A DNA stretch of 57,313 bases from positions 1 through 57,313 of the forward strand of contig CANPWM010000004.1 in the NCBI GenBank assembly GCA_947584295.1. The letters are read 5' to 3'. The notes under the pieces were generated by a model. The model saw nothing but the letters and a program-made list of their open reading frames with translations. It made no database searches and was not told the origin of the DNA. Below are positions 41,938-51,200 of this stretch, piece by piece; positions within the stretch are counted from its first letter, which is position 1; each line of letters begins with the position of its first letter. The position numbers were made by a program, and so were the translations under genes. Origin of the DNA: an uncultured Oscillospiraceae bacterium (GTDB lineage: Bacteria > Bacillota > Clostridia > Oscillospirales > Oscillospiraceae).

Positions 41938-43307
41938 TTTACCGCCTCCTCCTTCTTCTCTTTCTCCTGGGCCTCCCGGGCCTTTTTCTCCGCCTCGGCC
42001 TTCTTTTTGGCGTTGTCCGCCGCGATAAGGCCCTTGGCCAGCTTGTTGGTCTGCACCAGCATACGCTTGGCGGGACACGCGAAGGAACAGCACCCGCACT
42101 CCATGCACAGGTTGGCGTGGAGGGCGCGTAGCTTATCCACGTTCCGCTTGTTGTAGGCCGCCTCGATGGCCGCCGGCATCAGGTTGAGGGGACAGGCGTC
42201 CACGCAACGGCCGCACCGGATACACGCCGTAGGCTCCGGCAGGACCGCCTCCGCCTCGGCAAAGGCCAGTATGGCGTTGGTGTTCTTCATCACCGGGAAA
42301 TCCGTATTGGGTACCGCTATGCCCATCATGGGGCCGCCGTAGAGGACCTTCCTGGCCTCCGCCTTGAAGCCTCCGCAAAAATCAAAGAGCGCCTGCATGG
42401 AGGCCCCGATGGGGGCGATGACGTTCTTGGGCTCCGCCACCGCCGAGCCGTCCACCGTGACCACCTTCTCCACCAGGGGCATTCCCGTCTTGATGTACTT
42501 GGCGATAGCCGCCAGGGTGGTGCAGTTGATAACGATGGCCCCCGCGTCCAGGGGCAGCTTGCCCTCCGGCACCACGCGGCCCGTGGTGTTGTAGATCAGC
42601 ACCTTCTCGCCGCCCTGGGGGTAGAGGGGCGGCAGGGCCATGACCTCCACGCCCTTCATGGTGCCTGCCAGCTCCCGCATGGCCTTGACGCACTCCGGCT
42701 TGTTGGCCTCGATGCCGATAACGACCCTGGGGACCTGCATATACTTCTGCAAAAGCCCGATCCCCTGCCCGATCCAGTCCGCGTCGTCCAGCATGGTGCG
42801 GGTATCGGAGGTCACATACGGCTCGCACTCCGCGCCGTTGATGATCACCGCCTCCACCTGCTTCAAGTCCTTGACGCTCAGCTTCACCGCCGTGGGGAAG
42901 CCCGCGCCGCCAAGACCCACCACGCCGCTGTCCCGGACGGCGCTTATAAAGGACGCCAGATCGTTTACCTCCGGGGGCTTCAGCCCCTCAAAGGGGGTCT
43001 GCTGTCCGTCGGACTCGATAGTGACAGCCTTCATGAACCGCCCGGAGGACATGAGCATATCGTCTATCTTCTTCACCTTGCCGGACACACTGGCGTAAAC
43101 AGGCGAAGAGACGAAGCCGCCGGGGGTGGCAATGAGCTGTCCCACCTTCACCGTGTCGCCCACCTTCACCGCCGGAACAGCGGGAGCGCCGATGTGCATG
43201 GACATCGGTATGGTCACCGACGCCGGCACCGGCATTCTTACCGGAGCAAGCCCCGCCGTGTTCTTCCTGTGGGGAACGTGGACGCCATGGAGCTTGGGTT
43301 TTTTCAC
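41934..43307 (-). CDS. rnfC: Rnf complex subunit RnfC
   Basis: This 457-residue peripheral subunit oxidises or reduces NAD and passes electrons to or from RnfB. It shows the N-terminal barrel-sandwich (MKKPKLHGVHVPHRKNTAGL), the NADH/FMN-binding SLBB region (GLGGAGFPTAVKLSV, NGAECEPYVTSDTRTML) and two ferredoxin motifs near the end (CIRCGRCVDACPLNL, CMECGCCSFACPAKR), followed by a charged Lys/Glu-rich helix. The start is GTG after GGGAGGGAAGG. It heads the operon. Confidence 0.96.
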   Translation of the reverse strand: MKKPKLHGVHVPHRKNTAGLAPVRMPVPASVTIPMSMHIGAPAVPAVKVGDTVKVGQLIATPGGFVSSPVYASVSGKVKKIDDMLMSSGRFMKAVTIESDGQQTPFEGLKPPEVNDLASFISAVRDSGVVGLGGAGFPTAVKLSVKDLKQVEAVIINGAECEPYVTSDTRTMLDDADWIGQGIGLLQKYMQVPRVVIGIEANKPECVKAMRELAGTMKGVEVMALPPLYPQGGEKVLIYNTTGRVVPEGKLPLDAGAIVINCTTLAAIAKYIKTGMPLVEKVVTVDGSAVAEPKNVIAPIGASMQALFDFCGGFKAEARKVLYGGPMMGIAVPNTDFPVMKNTNAILAFAEAEAVLPEPTACIRCGRCVDACPLNLMPAAIEAAYNKRNVDKLRALHANLCMECGCCSFACPAKRMLVQTNKLAKGLIAADNAKKKAEAEKKAREAQEKEKKEEAVK

Positions 43308-43365
43308 ATTCCTTCCCTCCCATTTCTGATTGACCCACTGTCAATTTCAATTTTTGGCTTTTATC

Positions 43366-43395
43366 AGTATAGCACATCTCCTCTCTTTTCCGCAA
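43366..43395 (-). promoter_or_regulatory. promoter of the rnf operon
   Basis: On the minus strand, TTGCGG (43390-43395), 18 nt, and TATACT (43366-43371). Between it and rnfC lies a perfect palindrome TTGAC-N5-GTCAA (43330-43344) that could be an operator in the 5' leader. Confidence 0.6.
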
Positions 43396-43456
43396 GGACA
43401 AATCGGGACATTTATATGTTTTTTTCGTCTTTTTGCCCGGGGAGTGCCGGGGGAAA

Positions 43457-43486
43457 TTGACAACTTTTTAACACTTTTCATAAAAT
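43457..43486 (+). promoter_or_regulatory. plus-strand promoter in the rnfC-udk gap
   Basis: TTGACA at 43457-43462, an 18-nt spacer and TAAAAT at 43481-43486. No plus-strand gene follows; the next structure is the hairpin at 43503-43528. Confidence 0.55.
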
Positions 43487-43502
43487 CCCCCTCCCCAAAA
43501 GC

Positions 43503-43528
43503 ACAGGGCCGCCTCCCGGCGGCCCTGT
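43503..43528 (-). terminator. GC-rich hairpin, possible terminator for udk
   Basis: ACAGGGCCGCC and GGCGGCCCTGT form a perfect 11-bp stem around TCCC. On the minus strand it is followed by GCTTTTGGGG, a weak T-run. It lies about 80 bp after the udk stop. Confidence 0.5.
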
Positions 43529-43560
43529 AAAAATAATTAAAAATATTTTTAAAAAAGTAC

Positions 43561-43589
43561 TTGACAACTACTTTTGTATATGCTATAAT
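43561..43589 (+). promoter_or_regulatory. perfect-consensus promoter facing into udk (antisense)
   Basis: TTGACA at 43561-43566, a 17-nt spacer and TATAAT at 43584-43589. Transcription would begin near 43596 and run antisense through the 3' end of the nucleoside kinase gene. No plus-strand reading frame with a ribosome site follows. Confidence 0.7.
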
Positions 43590-43605
43590 ACATTCAGTTC
43601 CCGGC

Positions 43606-44541
43606 TCAGTAGGTATATATTCCCCCGCCGATGAACTCCCTCAGCAGGCTGGTGGCGGGTACATACGCCTCGCTCATGGGCGCGAAGCGTTCCAGCAGGG
43701 GTATGATCTGCCGCACCTCCTCAAAGCCGGGCTTCCCGGCGGTGAGATCCCGCAAAAGGGGCAGGGCCAGGGGGGCCAGGACGCTCATCTCATACTCCAG
43801 GGAGGAGTCCAGCTTCAGCCGCGCCTTGTGGATATAGGGGGTGATATGCTCCCGCTCCCCGCGCATGACGTTGGCCCACAGCGACAGGGTATACTCCGCG
43901 TCGGCGCCCCGGAAGTTGTTGTCCCGGACCACCCGCCGCACCAGGCGCACCCACTCCGGCTTGAACACGGCCCCGTCGGGGAACACGATCTCCGACACGG
44001 CGGCGATATAGAGGCCAAAGGCCCCGGGGTTCCTGTCGGTGATGTCGTCGTTGAGGGCGTGGATCCCCTCGAAGATCGCCACCTCGTTTTTCAGCAGGCG
44101 CAGGGGGGTGAACTGGCTGGCCGAGCGTTTCTGGCGGGTGAACATGAAATACGGCACCCGGATCTCCCGGCCTTGGGCCAGGGCGGCGAAATGCTCGTTG
44201 AGCAGCTCCATATCCATAAGCCTGGGGGACTCGAAGTCGATCTCCCCCTCCGGCGTGCGGGGGCAGGTGCGCAGGTCAAGGGTATTGAAATAGTTGTCCA
44301 TGGAGATGGTGTGGGTGTTGATGCCCCGGCTCTCCAGCTCCGTCTCGATGTTCCGGGCCGTGGTGGTCTTCCCCGCCCCGGAGGGGCCGGACAGCAGCAC
44401 GATGGGGCAGACCGGCAGGTTCTCGCAGATCATATCCGCGGCCTCCCTTACCCGCCGGAAATACGCCCTGTCCGCCTCCGCCACAAAGCCCGCGGGGTCG
44501 TTCAACACCCGCTCATTGATCCTCTCGATGTCGTATGCCAT
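43606..44541 (-). CDS. udk: nucleoside (uridine-type) kinase
   Basis: This 311-residue P-loop kinase of the uridine kinase/phosphoribulokinase group has Walker A LLSGPSGAGKTTTARNIETE near residue 50, a substrate segment ISMDNYFNTLDLRTCPRTPE, and FEGIHALNDDITDRNP. An N-terminal extension of about 45 residues precedes the core, as in the clostridial form. It likely phosphorylates uridine or cytidine in salvage; substrate preference is not certain. It abuts hemZ with no gap, at the end of the recJ-relA-dtd-MBL-hemZ run. Confidence 0.9.
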   Translation of the reverse strand: MAYDIERINERVLNDPAGFVAEADRAYFRRVREAADMICENLPVCPIVLLSGPSGAGKTTTARNIETELESRGINTHTISMDNYFNTLDLRTCPRTPEGEIDFESPRLMDMELLNEHFAALAQGREIRVPYFMFTRQKRSASQFTPLRLLKNEVAIFEGIHALNDDITDRNPGAFGLYIAAVSEIVFPDGAVFKPEWVRLVRRVVRDNNFRGADAEYTLSLWANVMRGEREHITPYIHKARLKLDSSLEYEMSVLAPLALPLLRDLTAGKPGFEEVRQIIPLLERFAPMSEAYVPATSLLREFIGGGIYTY

Positions 44542-46020
44542 TTACGCTCCTCCCTCCGTCTGCCTGTAAAAAGAGATGATCTTCCCCTTGTCCGCCAGGA
44601 GCTTCTCCTGATTCTCGATATATTCCTTGGGATATTTGGGGTCAAATATCCGCTCGATGCGCCCGGAGGCCCGATCCACCAGCTTGGTGGAACCGCCCCC
44701 GCCCATGGCCAGTATGGTGCAAAGCTCCTCCATGATGAGGATATTGTATAGGCTCTCCGTGCCCTCCCTGGCCCAGCCCACGTTCTCGAACCCGCCGGAC
44801 ATGAATTTCTGCCGGTAGAGGTAAAAGGGCCGGTATCCGGCCTCCGTCAGCCGCTCCCGGGCCGCGTCCAGCATCAGCCCCACCTCCCGCTTTCCGGGCC
44901 GGGCCGTGTCCTCCTCGGTGATCCTGGAGCCTTTTTTCAGGGCCAGGGTGTGTACCGTCACGTTCTCCGGGGCCATGGAAACGACCTCACTGAGCGTCCG
45001 GGTAAAGCTCTCCGGCGTGTCCGCCGGCAGTCCGGCGATAAGATCCATATTGATCTGACAGGGGGTAAGCTCCCTTGCCAGCGCGTAAGCGCGCCTGATA
45101 TCCTCCGCCGTGTGCCTTCTCCCGATGGCCCGCAGCACCTCATCTGACATGGACTGGGGGTTGATGCTCAGCCGCGTGACCCCCTTCAGGGCCAGGAGCT
45201 TCTCCGCCGTTATGGTGTCGGGCCGCCCCGCCTCCACGCAAAATTCCCTCACCGCCGTAAGGTCAAAGGCCTCCCGGAGCCACCCCAAAAGCGCCTCCAG
45301 CTCCTCCGCCGAAAGCGTCGTGGGCGTCCCCCCGCCGATATACACGGCCACCACCCGCAAAGACAGCGCCCTCGCTGTCCGCGCCGTCTCAAAGATCTCC
45401 CGCCGCAGGGCCTCCAAAAAGGCCGGGATCAGCTTCATGGACTTCTCCACGCTCTGGGAGACAAAGGAGCAGTAGGCGCATCTGGTGGGACAGAACGGGA
45501 TCCCCACATAGAGGGCGATATCCCGCGGCCCCAGCCCCCGCTCCACCTTCAGGGACGCCTTGGCCGTATCGAGACACAGCGCCGCCCGCTCCGGGGCCAC
45601 AAAATAGTCGTTGGAAAACTTTTCCATCGCCTCCCGGTCGGACAGTCCCCGCTCCAGAAGCCTTGTCATGATGGTGCCGGGGCGGATCCCCGTCAGCGCC
45701 CCCCAGACGGGCTTCTCCTCCGAGAGCGCCATGGCCGCGTGGTAAAAGGCCAGCTTGATGATCCGCTGGGCCTCCCGGTCTTTACTTTGTTTCACGTGAA
45801 ACATTGAAGTATCTCCCCATTGGGAGGCCTCCGCCGTCTCCCCGTTCACCCGCAGCGTCACCCGGCACAGGGCCTCGGACTCCGTCAGGGCCACGCGGGC
45901 GTAGTCCTCCCCCGGCCCCGGCTCCGTGTCCGGGTATTCCGGACGGGCGGCGGGGAACAGGGCCAGCATGATCTGCTCCACGGCGTAGCGGTAGTCGTGT
46001 CCTTCCAGGTAAAGCTTCAT
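44542..46020 (-). CDS. hemZ: HemZ, radical SAM coproporphyrinogen dehydrogenase-like protein
   Basis: This is a 492-residue protein. After an N-terminal domain of about 160 residues, the radical SAM core starts at YVGIPFCPTRCAYCSFVSQ, with the CxxxCxxC ligands of the 4Fe-4S cluster. It continues with VYIGGGTPTTLSAEELEALL, CVEAGRPDTI and INMDLIAGLPADTPESF, as in oxygen-independent coproporphyrinogen oxidases. HemZ proteins are a Firmicutes subgroup whose exact reaction is less certain than that of HemN. The start overlaps the upstream MBL gene by 4 bp. Confidence 0.93.
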   Translation of the reverse strand: MKLYLEGHDYRYAVEQIMLALFPAARPEYPDTEPGPGEDYARVALTESEALCRVTLRVNGETAEASQWGDTSMFHVKQSKDREAQRIIKLAFYHAAMALSEEKPVWGALTGIRPGTIMTRLLERGLSDREAMEKFSNDYFVAPERAALCLDTAKASLKVERGLGPRDIALYVGIPFCPTRCAYCSFVSQSVEKSMKLIPAFLEALRREIFETARTARALSLRVVAVYIGGGTPTTLSAEELEALLGWLREAFDLTAVREFCVEAGRPDTITAEKLLALKGVTRLSINPQSMSDEVLRAIGRRHTAEDIRRAYALARELTPCQINMDLIAGLPADTPESFTRTLSEVVSMAPENVTVHTLALKKGSRITEEDTARPGKREVGLMLDAARERLTEAGYRPFYLYRQKFMSGGFENVGWAREGTESLYNILIMEELCTILAMGGGGSTKLVDRASGRIERIFDPKYPKEYIENQEKLLADKGKIISFYRQTEGGA

Positions 46021-46625
46021 AATCCCTTCGCGTACCTCAGGTAATAGTTATTGGCCTTCTCGATGTCCAGGGTGGTCTGATCCATATGGCCGGGGTAGAC
46101 CTCGTAATTGCCGGGGATCTCCCCCAGGCGGCGCAGGGAGGCCATCAGCGCCTCCATGTTTCCCCCGGGCAGGTCGGTCCTGCCGCAGCTGCCTTCAAAG
46201 AGGGTGTCCCCGGTGAAAAGGGCGTCCTGGCACTTGAGGGTGACGCTCCCCGGGGAGTGGCCCGGCGTCTCCATGACCCGAAAGCGCAGGGAACCCACGG
46301 TGACGGTGTCCCCGTCGGCGTAGAACCTTGTCCCCTCCGGGGCGCAATAGCGGTAGGACTCCCCGGGGTCGTCGGTGACGTCGGCCTTGTGGATAAAGAC
46401 AGGCGCGCCCGTCTCCTGGGAAATGGCCTGGGCCGCCCCGGTGTGGTCGTAGTGGCCGTGGGTCAGGAAGATGGCCCGCACCCGGAGCTTCGTCTCCTCC
46501 AGATAGTCCATGATGGTGTTGAACTCGTCGCCGGGGTCGATGACGGCGCACTCCAGGGTGTTCTCGTCGGCCGCCACATAGCAGTTGGCCTCGATATGGC
46601 CCACCGGCAGGCATTTTATCAGCAT
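46017..46625 (-). CDS. MBL-fold metallo-hydrolase (glyoxalase II-like)
   Basis: This 202-residue hydrolase has the zinc motif LTHGHYDHTGAAQ (HxHxDH) near residue 55, a GHSPGSVTL histidine near 120, the ligand Asp in LFTGDTLFEGSCGRTDLPGG, and PGHMDQTT near 180. This is the short glyoxalase II-like group common in Firmicutes that hydrolyses thioesters; the substrate is unknown. It overlaps hemZ by 4 bp and follows dtd by 39 bp. Confidence 0.93.
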   Translation of the reverse strand: MLIKCLPVGHIEANCYVAADENTLECAVIDPGDEFNTIMDYLEETKLRVRAIFLTHGHYDHTGAAQAISQETGAPVFIHKADVTDDPGESYRYCAPEGTRFYADGDTVTVGSLRFRVMETPGHSPGSVTLKCQDALFTGDTLFEGSCGRTDLPGGNMEALMASLRRLGEIPGNYEVYPGHMDQTTLDIEKANNYYLRYAKGL

Positions 46626-46664
46626 ATTCTATCCCCTTCCTGTTTTTTGCTGTTCAGCAGCGCC

Positions 46665-47105
46665 TTATTCCCTTGTGTCCAGCAGGATAGTCACCGGCCC
46701 GTCGTTGACGGACGCCACCTTCATGTCCGCCCCGAACCGGCCCTGCTCCACGGCAAAGCCCCGCTGCCGGCACTCCGCCATGAACAGCTCATAGAGCGGC
46801 ACGGCCTTCTCCGGCCTTGCCGCCTCGGTGAACCCCGGGCGGCGGCTCCTGGTGTCGGCAAAAAGGGTGAATTGGGAGACGCACAAGATGCTCCCCCCCG
46901 CGGCGGCCAGGTTCAGGTTCATCTTCCCCTCGCCGTCCTCAAATACCCGCAGGCCGCAGACCCTGTCCGCCAGCCTCTTGGCGTCGGCCTCCGTGTCGTC
47001 CCGGTGGACGCCCAGAAGCACCAGAAAGCCCCTGCCGATCCGGCCCACCGCCTCCCCGCCGACCTCCACCTGGGCGGAGGTTACCCTTGTGACCACAGCG
47101 CGCAT
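46665..47105 (-). CDS. dtd: D-aminoacyl-tRNA deacylase
   Basis: This 146-residue enzyme cleaves D-amino acids from mischarged tRNA. It shows the N-terminus MRAVVTRVTSAQVEVGGEAV, LCVSQFTLFADTRSRRPGF with the SQFTL active-site motif, and VNDGPVTILLDTRE corresponding to the conserved NxGPVT. Full length. It lies 31 bp downstream of relA, a common clostridial pairing. Confidence 0.96.
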   Translation of the reverse strand: MRAVVTRVTSAQVEVGGEAVGRIGRGFLVLLGVHRDDTEADAKRLADRVCGLRVFEDGEGKMNLNLAAAGGSILCVSQFTLFADTRSRRPGFTEAARPEKAVPLYELFMAECRQRGFAVEQGRFGADMKVASVNDGPVTILLDTRE

Positions 47106-47136
47106 AGAAAACTCCTTACAGTATGGCCTTTGGCCT

Positions 47137-49416
47137 TTAATTGCCTTGGCGTTTGACCTCTTTCACGTTGCGTACGCCCATGAGCTTCGTCATGGCGGCG
47201 CCCAGCTCCGCCTTGTCGTGGACGCGGATGGTGATGTAGATATTGGCGGCGCCGCCGGGGCCGTTCCGGGCGGTGAGGGCGTCCACCTTCACCTTCAGGG
47301 AGCTGAGTACCGTGGCCACGTCCATCACCAGGCCGTCCCTGTCGGCGGCGCTGATGGCGATGGCCGTCTGGTAGAGGTCGTCCTCCCCGGCGGCCCAGTG
47401 GACGCGGATCCACCTGTCCCGCTCCTCCTCCCGCTCGGCGGAGGCCTCGTAGTTCCGGCAGTCCGTCCTGTGGACGGAGACGCCGTAGCCCCGGGTGATG
47501 AAGCCTACGATCTCGTCCCCCGGCACGGGCATACAGCAGTGGGAAAATTTGACCAGGCAGTTGTCGATCCCCTCCACGATAATGCCGTTGACGGCCTTGC
47601 CGTCGCGGGCGTCCTGGGTGGCCCAGACGGGGTTGACGCCCATCTTCTTGGCGGTGCGCTCGATCTGGCGCATCTCGTCCTTGATGTTGTTGACGGTCTT
47701 TTGGGCGCTGAGACCCCCGTAGCCGATGGAGGCGTACATATCGTCCAGGGCGGAGACGGAGATCCGCTCCAGGATCCTGGGCAGGGCCCGCTCGTCGCTG
47801 AGGACGGAGAGGGGTACCGCCTGGCGGCGCATCTCCGCCTCGAAGGCGGCCTTGCCGGTGACGATGTTCTCCTCCCGGCGCTCCCGCTTGAACCACTGGC
47901 GGATCTTGTTGCGGGCCTCGGAGGACTTCACCAGGGTCAGCCAGTCCCGGCTGGGGCCCCGGGAGGTGCTGGAGGTGATCACCTCCACCACGTCGCCGTT
48001 TTGCAGGACATGGGAAAAGGGCACGATGCGCCCGTTGACCTTGGCGCAGGTCATGCGGTTGCCGATGGCGGAGTGAATGGAGTAGGCAAAGTCGATGGGG
48101 GTGGCCCCGGCGGGCAGGCTCTTCACGTCCCCGTGGGGGGTAAAGACGAACACCTCGTCGGCGAACATATCCACCTTCAGGTTGGAGATGAAGTCCTGGG
48201 CGTCGGAGTCCTCCTGGGTCTCCAGCAGGTTGCGGATCCAGGCGAATTTCTCCTCGTCGCCCCGGCCCACAATGCCGTCCTTATATTTCCAGTGGGCGGC
48301 GATGCCGTACTCGGCGGTGCGGTGCATCTCCCACGTCCTGATCTGCACCTCGAAGGGGATCCCCTCCGAGCCGATGACGGTGGTGTGGAGGGACTGGTAC
48401 ATATTGGGCTTGGGGGTGCCGATATAGTCCTTGAACCTGCCCGGCACGGGCTTATAAAGCTCGTGGATACACCCCAAGACGTTGTAGCAGTCGGCGATAT
48501 CGTCCACAATGACCCGGAAGGCGTAAACATCCATGATCTCGTCAAATTCCATGGATTTTCCGAACATTTTCCGATAGATGGAGTAGATATCCTTGGTGCG
48601 GGACTGGACGCCGCAGGTGATGCCCGCCTCGTCCAAGCGGGCCCTGATGGCCTTCTCGGTGCGCTCCATGAAGCCGGCGTTGCGCTCCTCCCGCTCCCGC
48701 AGGGCCTTCTCGATCTCGTGGTAGCCCACGGGGTCAAGGTACAGCAAAGAAAGATCCTCCAGCTCCAGCTTGATTTTCTGCATACCGAGCCTGTGGGCGA
48801 TGGGGGCGTAGATCTCCATGGTCTCCCGGGATTTTTCAAGCTGCTTCTCCCGGGACTGGTACTCCATGGTGCGCATATTGTGGAGCCGGTCGGCCATTTT
48901 GATGAGGACCACCCGGATATCCCTGGCCATGGCCAGGAGCATCTTCCGGAGGTTCTCCATCTGCTCCTCCTCCTTGGAGGTGTAGCGCATTTTGGTAAGC
49001 TTGGTGACGCCCTCCACGATGTCCGCCACGCTCTCCCCGAAGCGCCTGGCCACGTCCTCATGGGTGGCGGGGGTGTCCTCGATGACGTCGTGCAGGAGGG
49101 CGGCGATGACGGACTCCTCGTCCAGCCCCATCTCCGCCACGATCACCGCGGCGGCCAGGGGGTGGGTGATGTAGGGGCTGCCGTCCTTGCGCAGCTGGTC
49201 GCCGTGGGCCTCCCGGGCGAAGGCGTAGGCCGCCCGGACGCGCTCCGTGCTTTTGATCTGCGTCCCCTGGAGGATCGCGGCCTCCAGCCGGGCATACTCC
49301 CGCTCACACAGGTCGTCCGCCGCCGGGGCGGAGGGTTCCTGTGTCTCAGGGACGGTGATTTCGGTTTTGTCTGGATTGTCCATATTCATATCCACCTGTG
49401 GGGAAATATTTTGCAA
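47137..49416 (-). CDS. relA: bifunctional (p)ppGpp synthetase/hydrolase
   Basis: This 759-residue stringent-response enzyme has an HD hydrolase domain (ITHPLAAAVIVAEMGLDEES, LLHDVIEDT) with intact His-Asp. The synthetase domain (KDIYSIYRKMFGKSMEFDEI, VYAFRVIVDDIADCY, GRFKDYIGTPKPNMYQSLHT) follows, then a TGS domain (VFTPHGDVKSLPAGATPIDF), a zinc-finger/helical region with HCCMPVPGDEIVGF, and a C-terminal ACT domain. It makes and degrades (p)ppGpp. It starts 3 bp after the recJ stop; an N-terminal extension of about 40 residues precedes the HD domain. Confidence 0.96.
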   Translation of the reverse strand: MQNISPQVDMNMDNPDKTEITVPETQEPSAPAADDLCEREYARLEAAILQGTQIKSTERVRAAYAFAREAHGDQLRKDGSPYITHPLAAAVIVAEMGLDEESVIAALLHDVIEDTPATHEDVARRFGESVADIVEGVTKLTKMRYTSKEEEQMENLRKMLLAMARDIRVVLIKMADRLHNMRTMEYQSREKQLEKSRETMEIYAPIAHRLGMQKIKLELEDLSLLYLDPVGYHEIEKALREREERNAGFMERTEKAIRARLDEAGITCGVQSRTKDIYSIYRKMFGKSMEFDEIMDVYAFRVIVDDIADCYNVLGCIHELYKPVPGRFKDYIGTPKPNMYQSLHTTVIGSEGIPFEVQIRTWEMHRTAEYGIAAHWKYKDGIVGRGDEEKFAWIRNLLETQEDSDAQDFISNLKVDMFADEVFVFTPHGDVKSLPAGATPIDFAYSIHSAIGNRMTCAKVNGRIVPFSHVLQNGDVVEVITSSTSRGPSRDWLTLVKSSEARNKIRQWFKRERREENIVTGKAAFEAEMRRQAVPLSVLSDERALPRILERISVSALDDMYASIGYGGLSAQKTVNNIKDEMRQIERTAKKMGVNPVWATQDARDGKAVNGIIVEGIDNCLVKFSHCCMPVPGDEIVGFITRGYGVSVHRTDCRNYEASAEREEERDRWIRVHWAAGEDDLYQTAIAISAADRDGLVMDVATVLSSLKVKVDALTARNGPGGAANIYITIRVHDKAELGAAMTKLMGVRNVKEVKRQGN

Positions 49417-49419
49417 AAT

Positions 49420-51114
49420 TTACTTCTCCTGGCGCTCCGGCGCCCGGATATCGTCCAAGCTCAGCTGGACGGTGCGGCGGCCCCGGAACTCGTTGATCTG
49501 GGGGGTGAAGGCGATATCCGCCCTGTCCCCGGCCCGGACGCCCAGCTCCTCCGGGCGGTGGGAGAAGAAGAGGGCCTCGAACACCATGCCGTTTTTCTCC
49601 AGCCACAGCTTGGAGTGCCGCCCCTCGGAAAGCCCGGCCACGTTTTCCACGGACACGTCCCGCATACACAGCACCGGCGTGGGGTTGCCGGCCCCGTAAG
49701 GCTCCAGCCTGTCCAGGGCCTCCACGTTGGAAAGGCTGAGAAGCTCGGGCTTTATCACCTCGAAGTCCACGTTCAGCACCCGCTCCGGCGCGCCGGAGCC
49801 GTCGTAGAGCCGCCCCAGGGCCGCCCGCAGCTCATTGATCCGCTCCCGGCTGACGGTGAGGCCGGCGGCCATCTCGTGGCCGCCGTAGCCCAGAAGCACA
49901 TCCCGGCACCGGGAGAGGGCGTCGTAGAGGTTGAAGCCCTCCACGCTCCGGCAGGAGCCGCGCCCCACCCCGTCCTTTACGGAGATCATGATGGCGGGGA
50001 CGTTGAATTTTTCCGCGATCCGGCTGGCGACGATGCCGCAGACGCCCTGGTGCCAGGTATCCGAGGCCAGGACGATGGGCTTCGTCCTGTCGGGGAACGC
50101 CTCCAGCATGGCCAGGGCCTCGTGGAACATCTCGCTCTCGATGCGCTGGCGCTCCCGGTTCAGGGCGCACAGCTCGTCGGCCAGGACGGAGGCCCGCCGC
50201 CGGTCCCGGGTCAACAGCAGCTCCACGGCGGTGGCTGTGGAACCCAGGCGGCCCGCCGCGTTGATGCGCGGGGCCAGGGCAAAGCCCACGTTGGCCACGG
50301 TGGGGGGCCGGTTGTCCATGCCGGAGGCGGCGCGAAGCTCCAAAAAGCCGGGGCGCGAGCCCTCGCCCATGCGCTGGAGGCCCCGCTTGATGAGGACGCG
50401 GTTCTCCCCGGTGACGGGCATCACGTCCGCCACGGTGCCGGCGGCGGCCAGGTCGCCGTACCGCTCCAAAAGCCGCCGCTCGCTCCCCGGCCCCTCCACG
50501 GCGCAGATCAGCTTGAAGGCCACGCCCACTCCGGCCAGGTTCTTGGACCGGGAGGGGCAGTCGGGCCGCTTGGGATCCACCGCCGCCAGGGCGGCGGGCA
50601 GCGTCTCCCCGCACTGGTGGTGGTCGGTGATCACCAGATCCAGCCCCAGCTCGGCGGCGTGCGCCGCCTCCTCCAAGGCGGTGATGCCGCAGTCCACCGT
50701 GATGACCAGGGTACAGCCCCAGCTCTTTACCGTGTCCAGGGCGGCGGACTTGACGCCGTAGCCCTCCTCCAGCCGCTGGGGTATGTAGATGTCGCAGACA
50801 AGGCCGCGGCCCCGCAGATAGTCGGCCACCAGACAGCTGGCGGTGATGCCGTCCACGTCGTAGTCGCCGTAGACGGCCACGTGTTCGCCGTTCTCGATGG
50901 CCCGGCGCACCCGGTCGCGGGCCTTGTCCATATCCTTGAAGCTCAAGGGGTCGGACAGGGCAGACAGGTCGTCGTTCAGCCAGTCCGCCAGCTCCTCCGC
51001 CTGCGTGATCCCCCGGGAGGCCAGCAGTACCGCCGTCATGGGATCCAGCCCCTCCCGGCACAGCCGCACGGCCTGGGCCCGGTCATATCCCCTTACATTC
51101 CATCTGTCATACAC
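49420..51114 (-). CDS. recJ: single-stranded-DNA-specific exonuclease RecJ
   Basis: This 564-residue 5'-3' single-strand exonuclease has the DHH phosphoesterase motifs VYGDYDVDGITASCLVADYL near residue 80, TVDCGITALEEA and LVITDHHQCGETLP (DHH) near 155. DHHA1 follows (GVGRGSCRSVEGFNLYDALS, GGHEMAAGLTV), then a C-terminal OB-like region. It starts at GTG 51114 with AGGAGA upstream. It is the promoter-proximal gene of the recJ-relA-dtd-MBL-hemZ-udk run. Confidence 0.95.
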   Translation of the reverse strand: MYDRWNVRGYDRAQAVRLCREGLDPMTAVLLASRGITQAEELADWLNDDLSALSDPLSFKDMDKARDRVRRAIENGEHVAVYGDYDVDGITASCLVADYLRGRGLVCDIYIPQRLEEGYGVKSAALDTVKSWGCTLVITVDCGITALEEAAHAAELGLDLVITDHHQCGETLPAALAAVDPKRPDCPSRSKNLAGVGVAFKLICAVEGPGSERRLLERYGDLAAAGTVADVMPVTGENRVLIKRGLQRMGEGSRPGFLELRAASGMDNRPPTVANVGFALAPRINAAGRLGSTATAVELLLTRDRRRASVLADELCALNRERQRIESEMFHEALAMLEAFPDRTKPIVLASDTWHQGVCGIVASRIAEKFNVPAIMISVKDGVGRGSCRSVEGFNLYDALSRCRDVLLGYGGHEMAAGLTVSRERINELRAALGRLYDGSGAPERVLNVDFEVIKPELLSLSNVEALDRLEPYGAGNPTPVLCMRDVSVENVAGLSEGRHSKLWLEKNGMVFEALFFSHRPEELGVRAGDRADIAFTPQINEFRGRRTVQLSLDDIRAPERQEK

Positions 51115-51148
51115 GATCTTTATTCTCCTGTTTCTTTACTAAACTCTT

Positions 51149-51177
51149 ATTATAGCAAAAACATGGCCCGGTTACAA
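51149..51177 (-). promoter_or_regulatory. sigma-A promoter of the recJ-relA operon
   Basis: On the minus strand, TTGTAA (51172-51177), 17 nt, and TATAAT (51149-51154). Confidence 0.8.
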
Positions 51178-51200
51178 GTGCGGGAGGGAAAAAACTTTAT

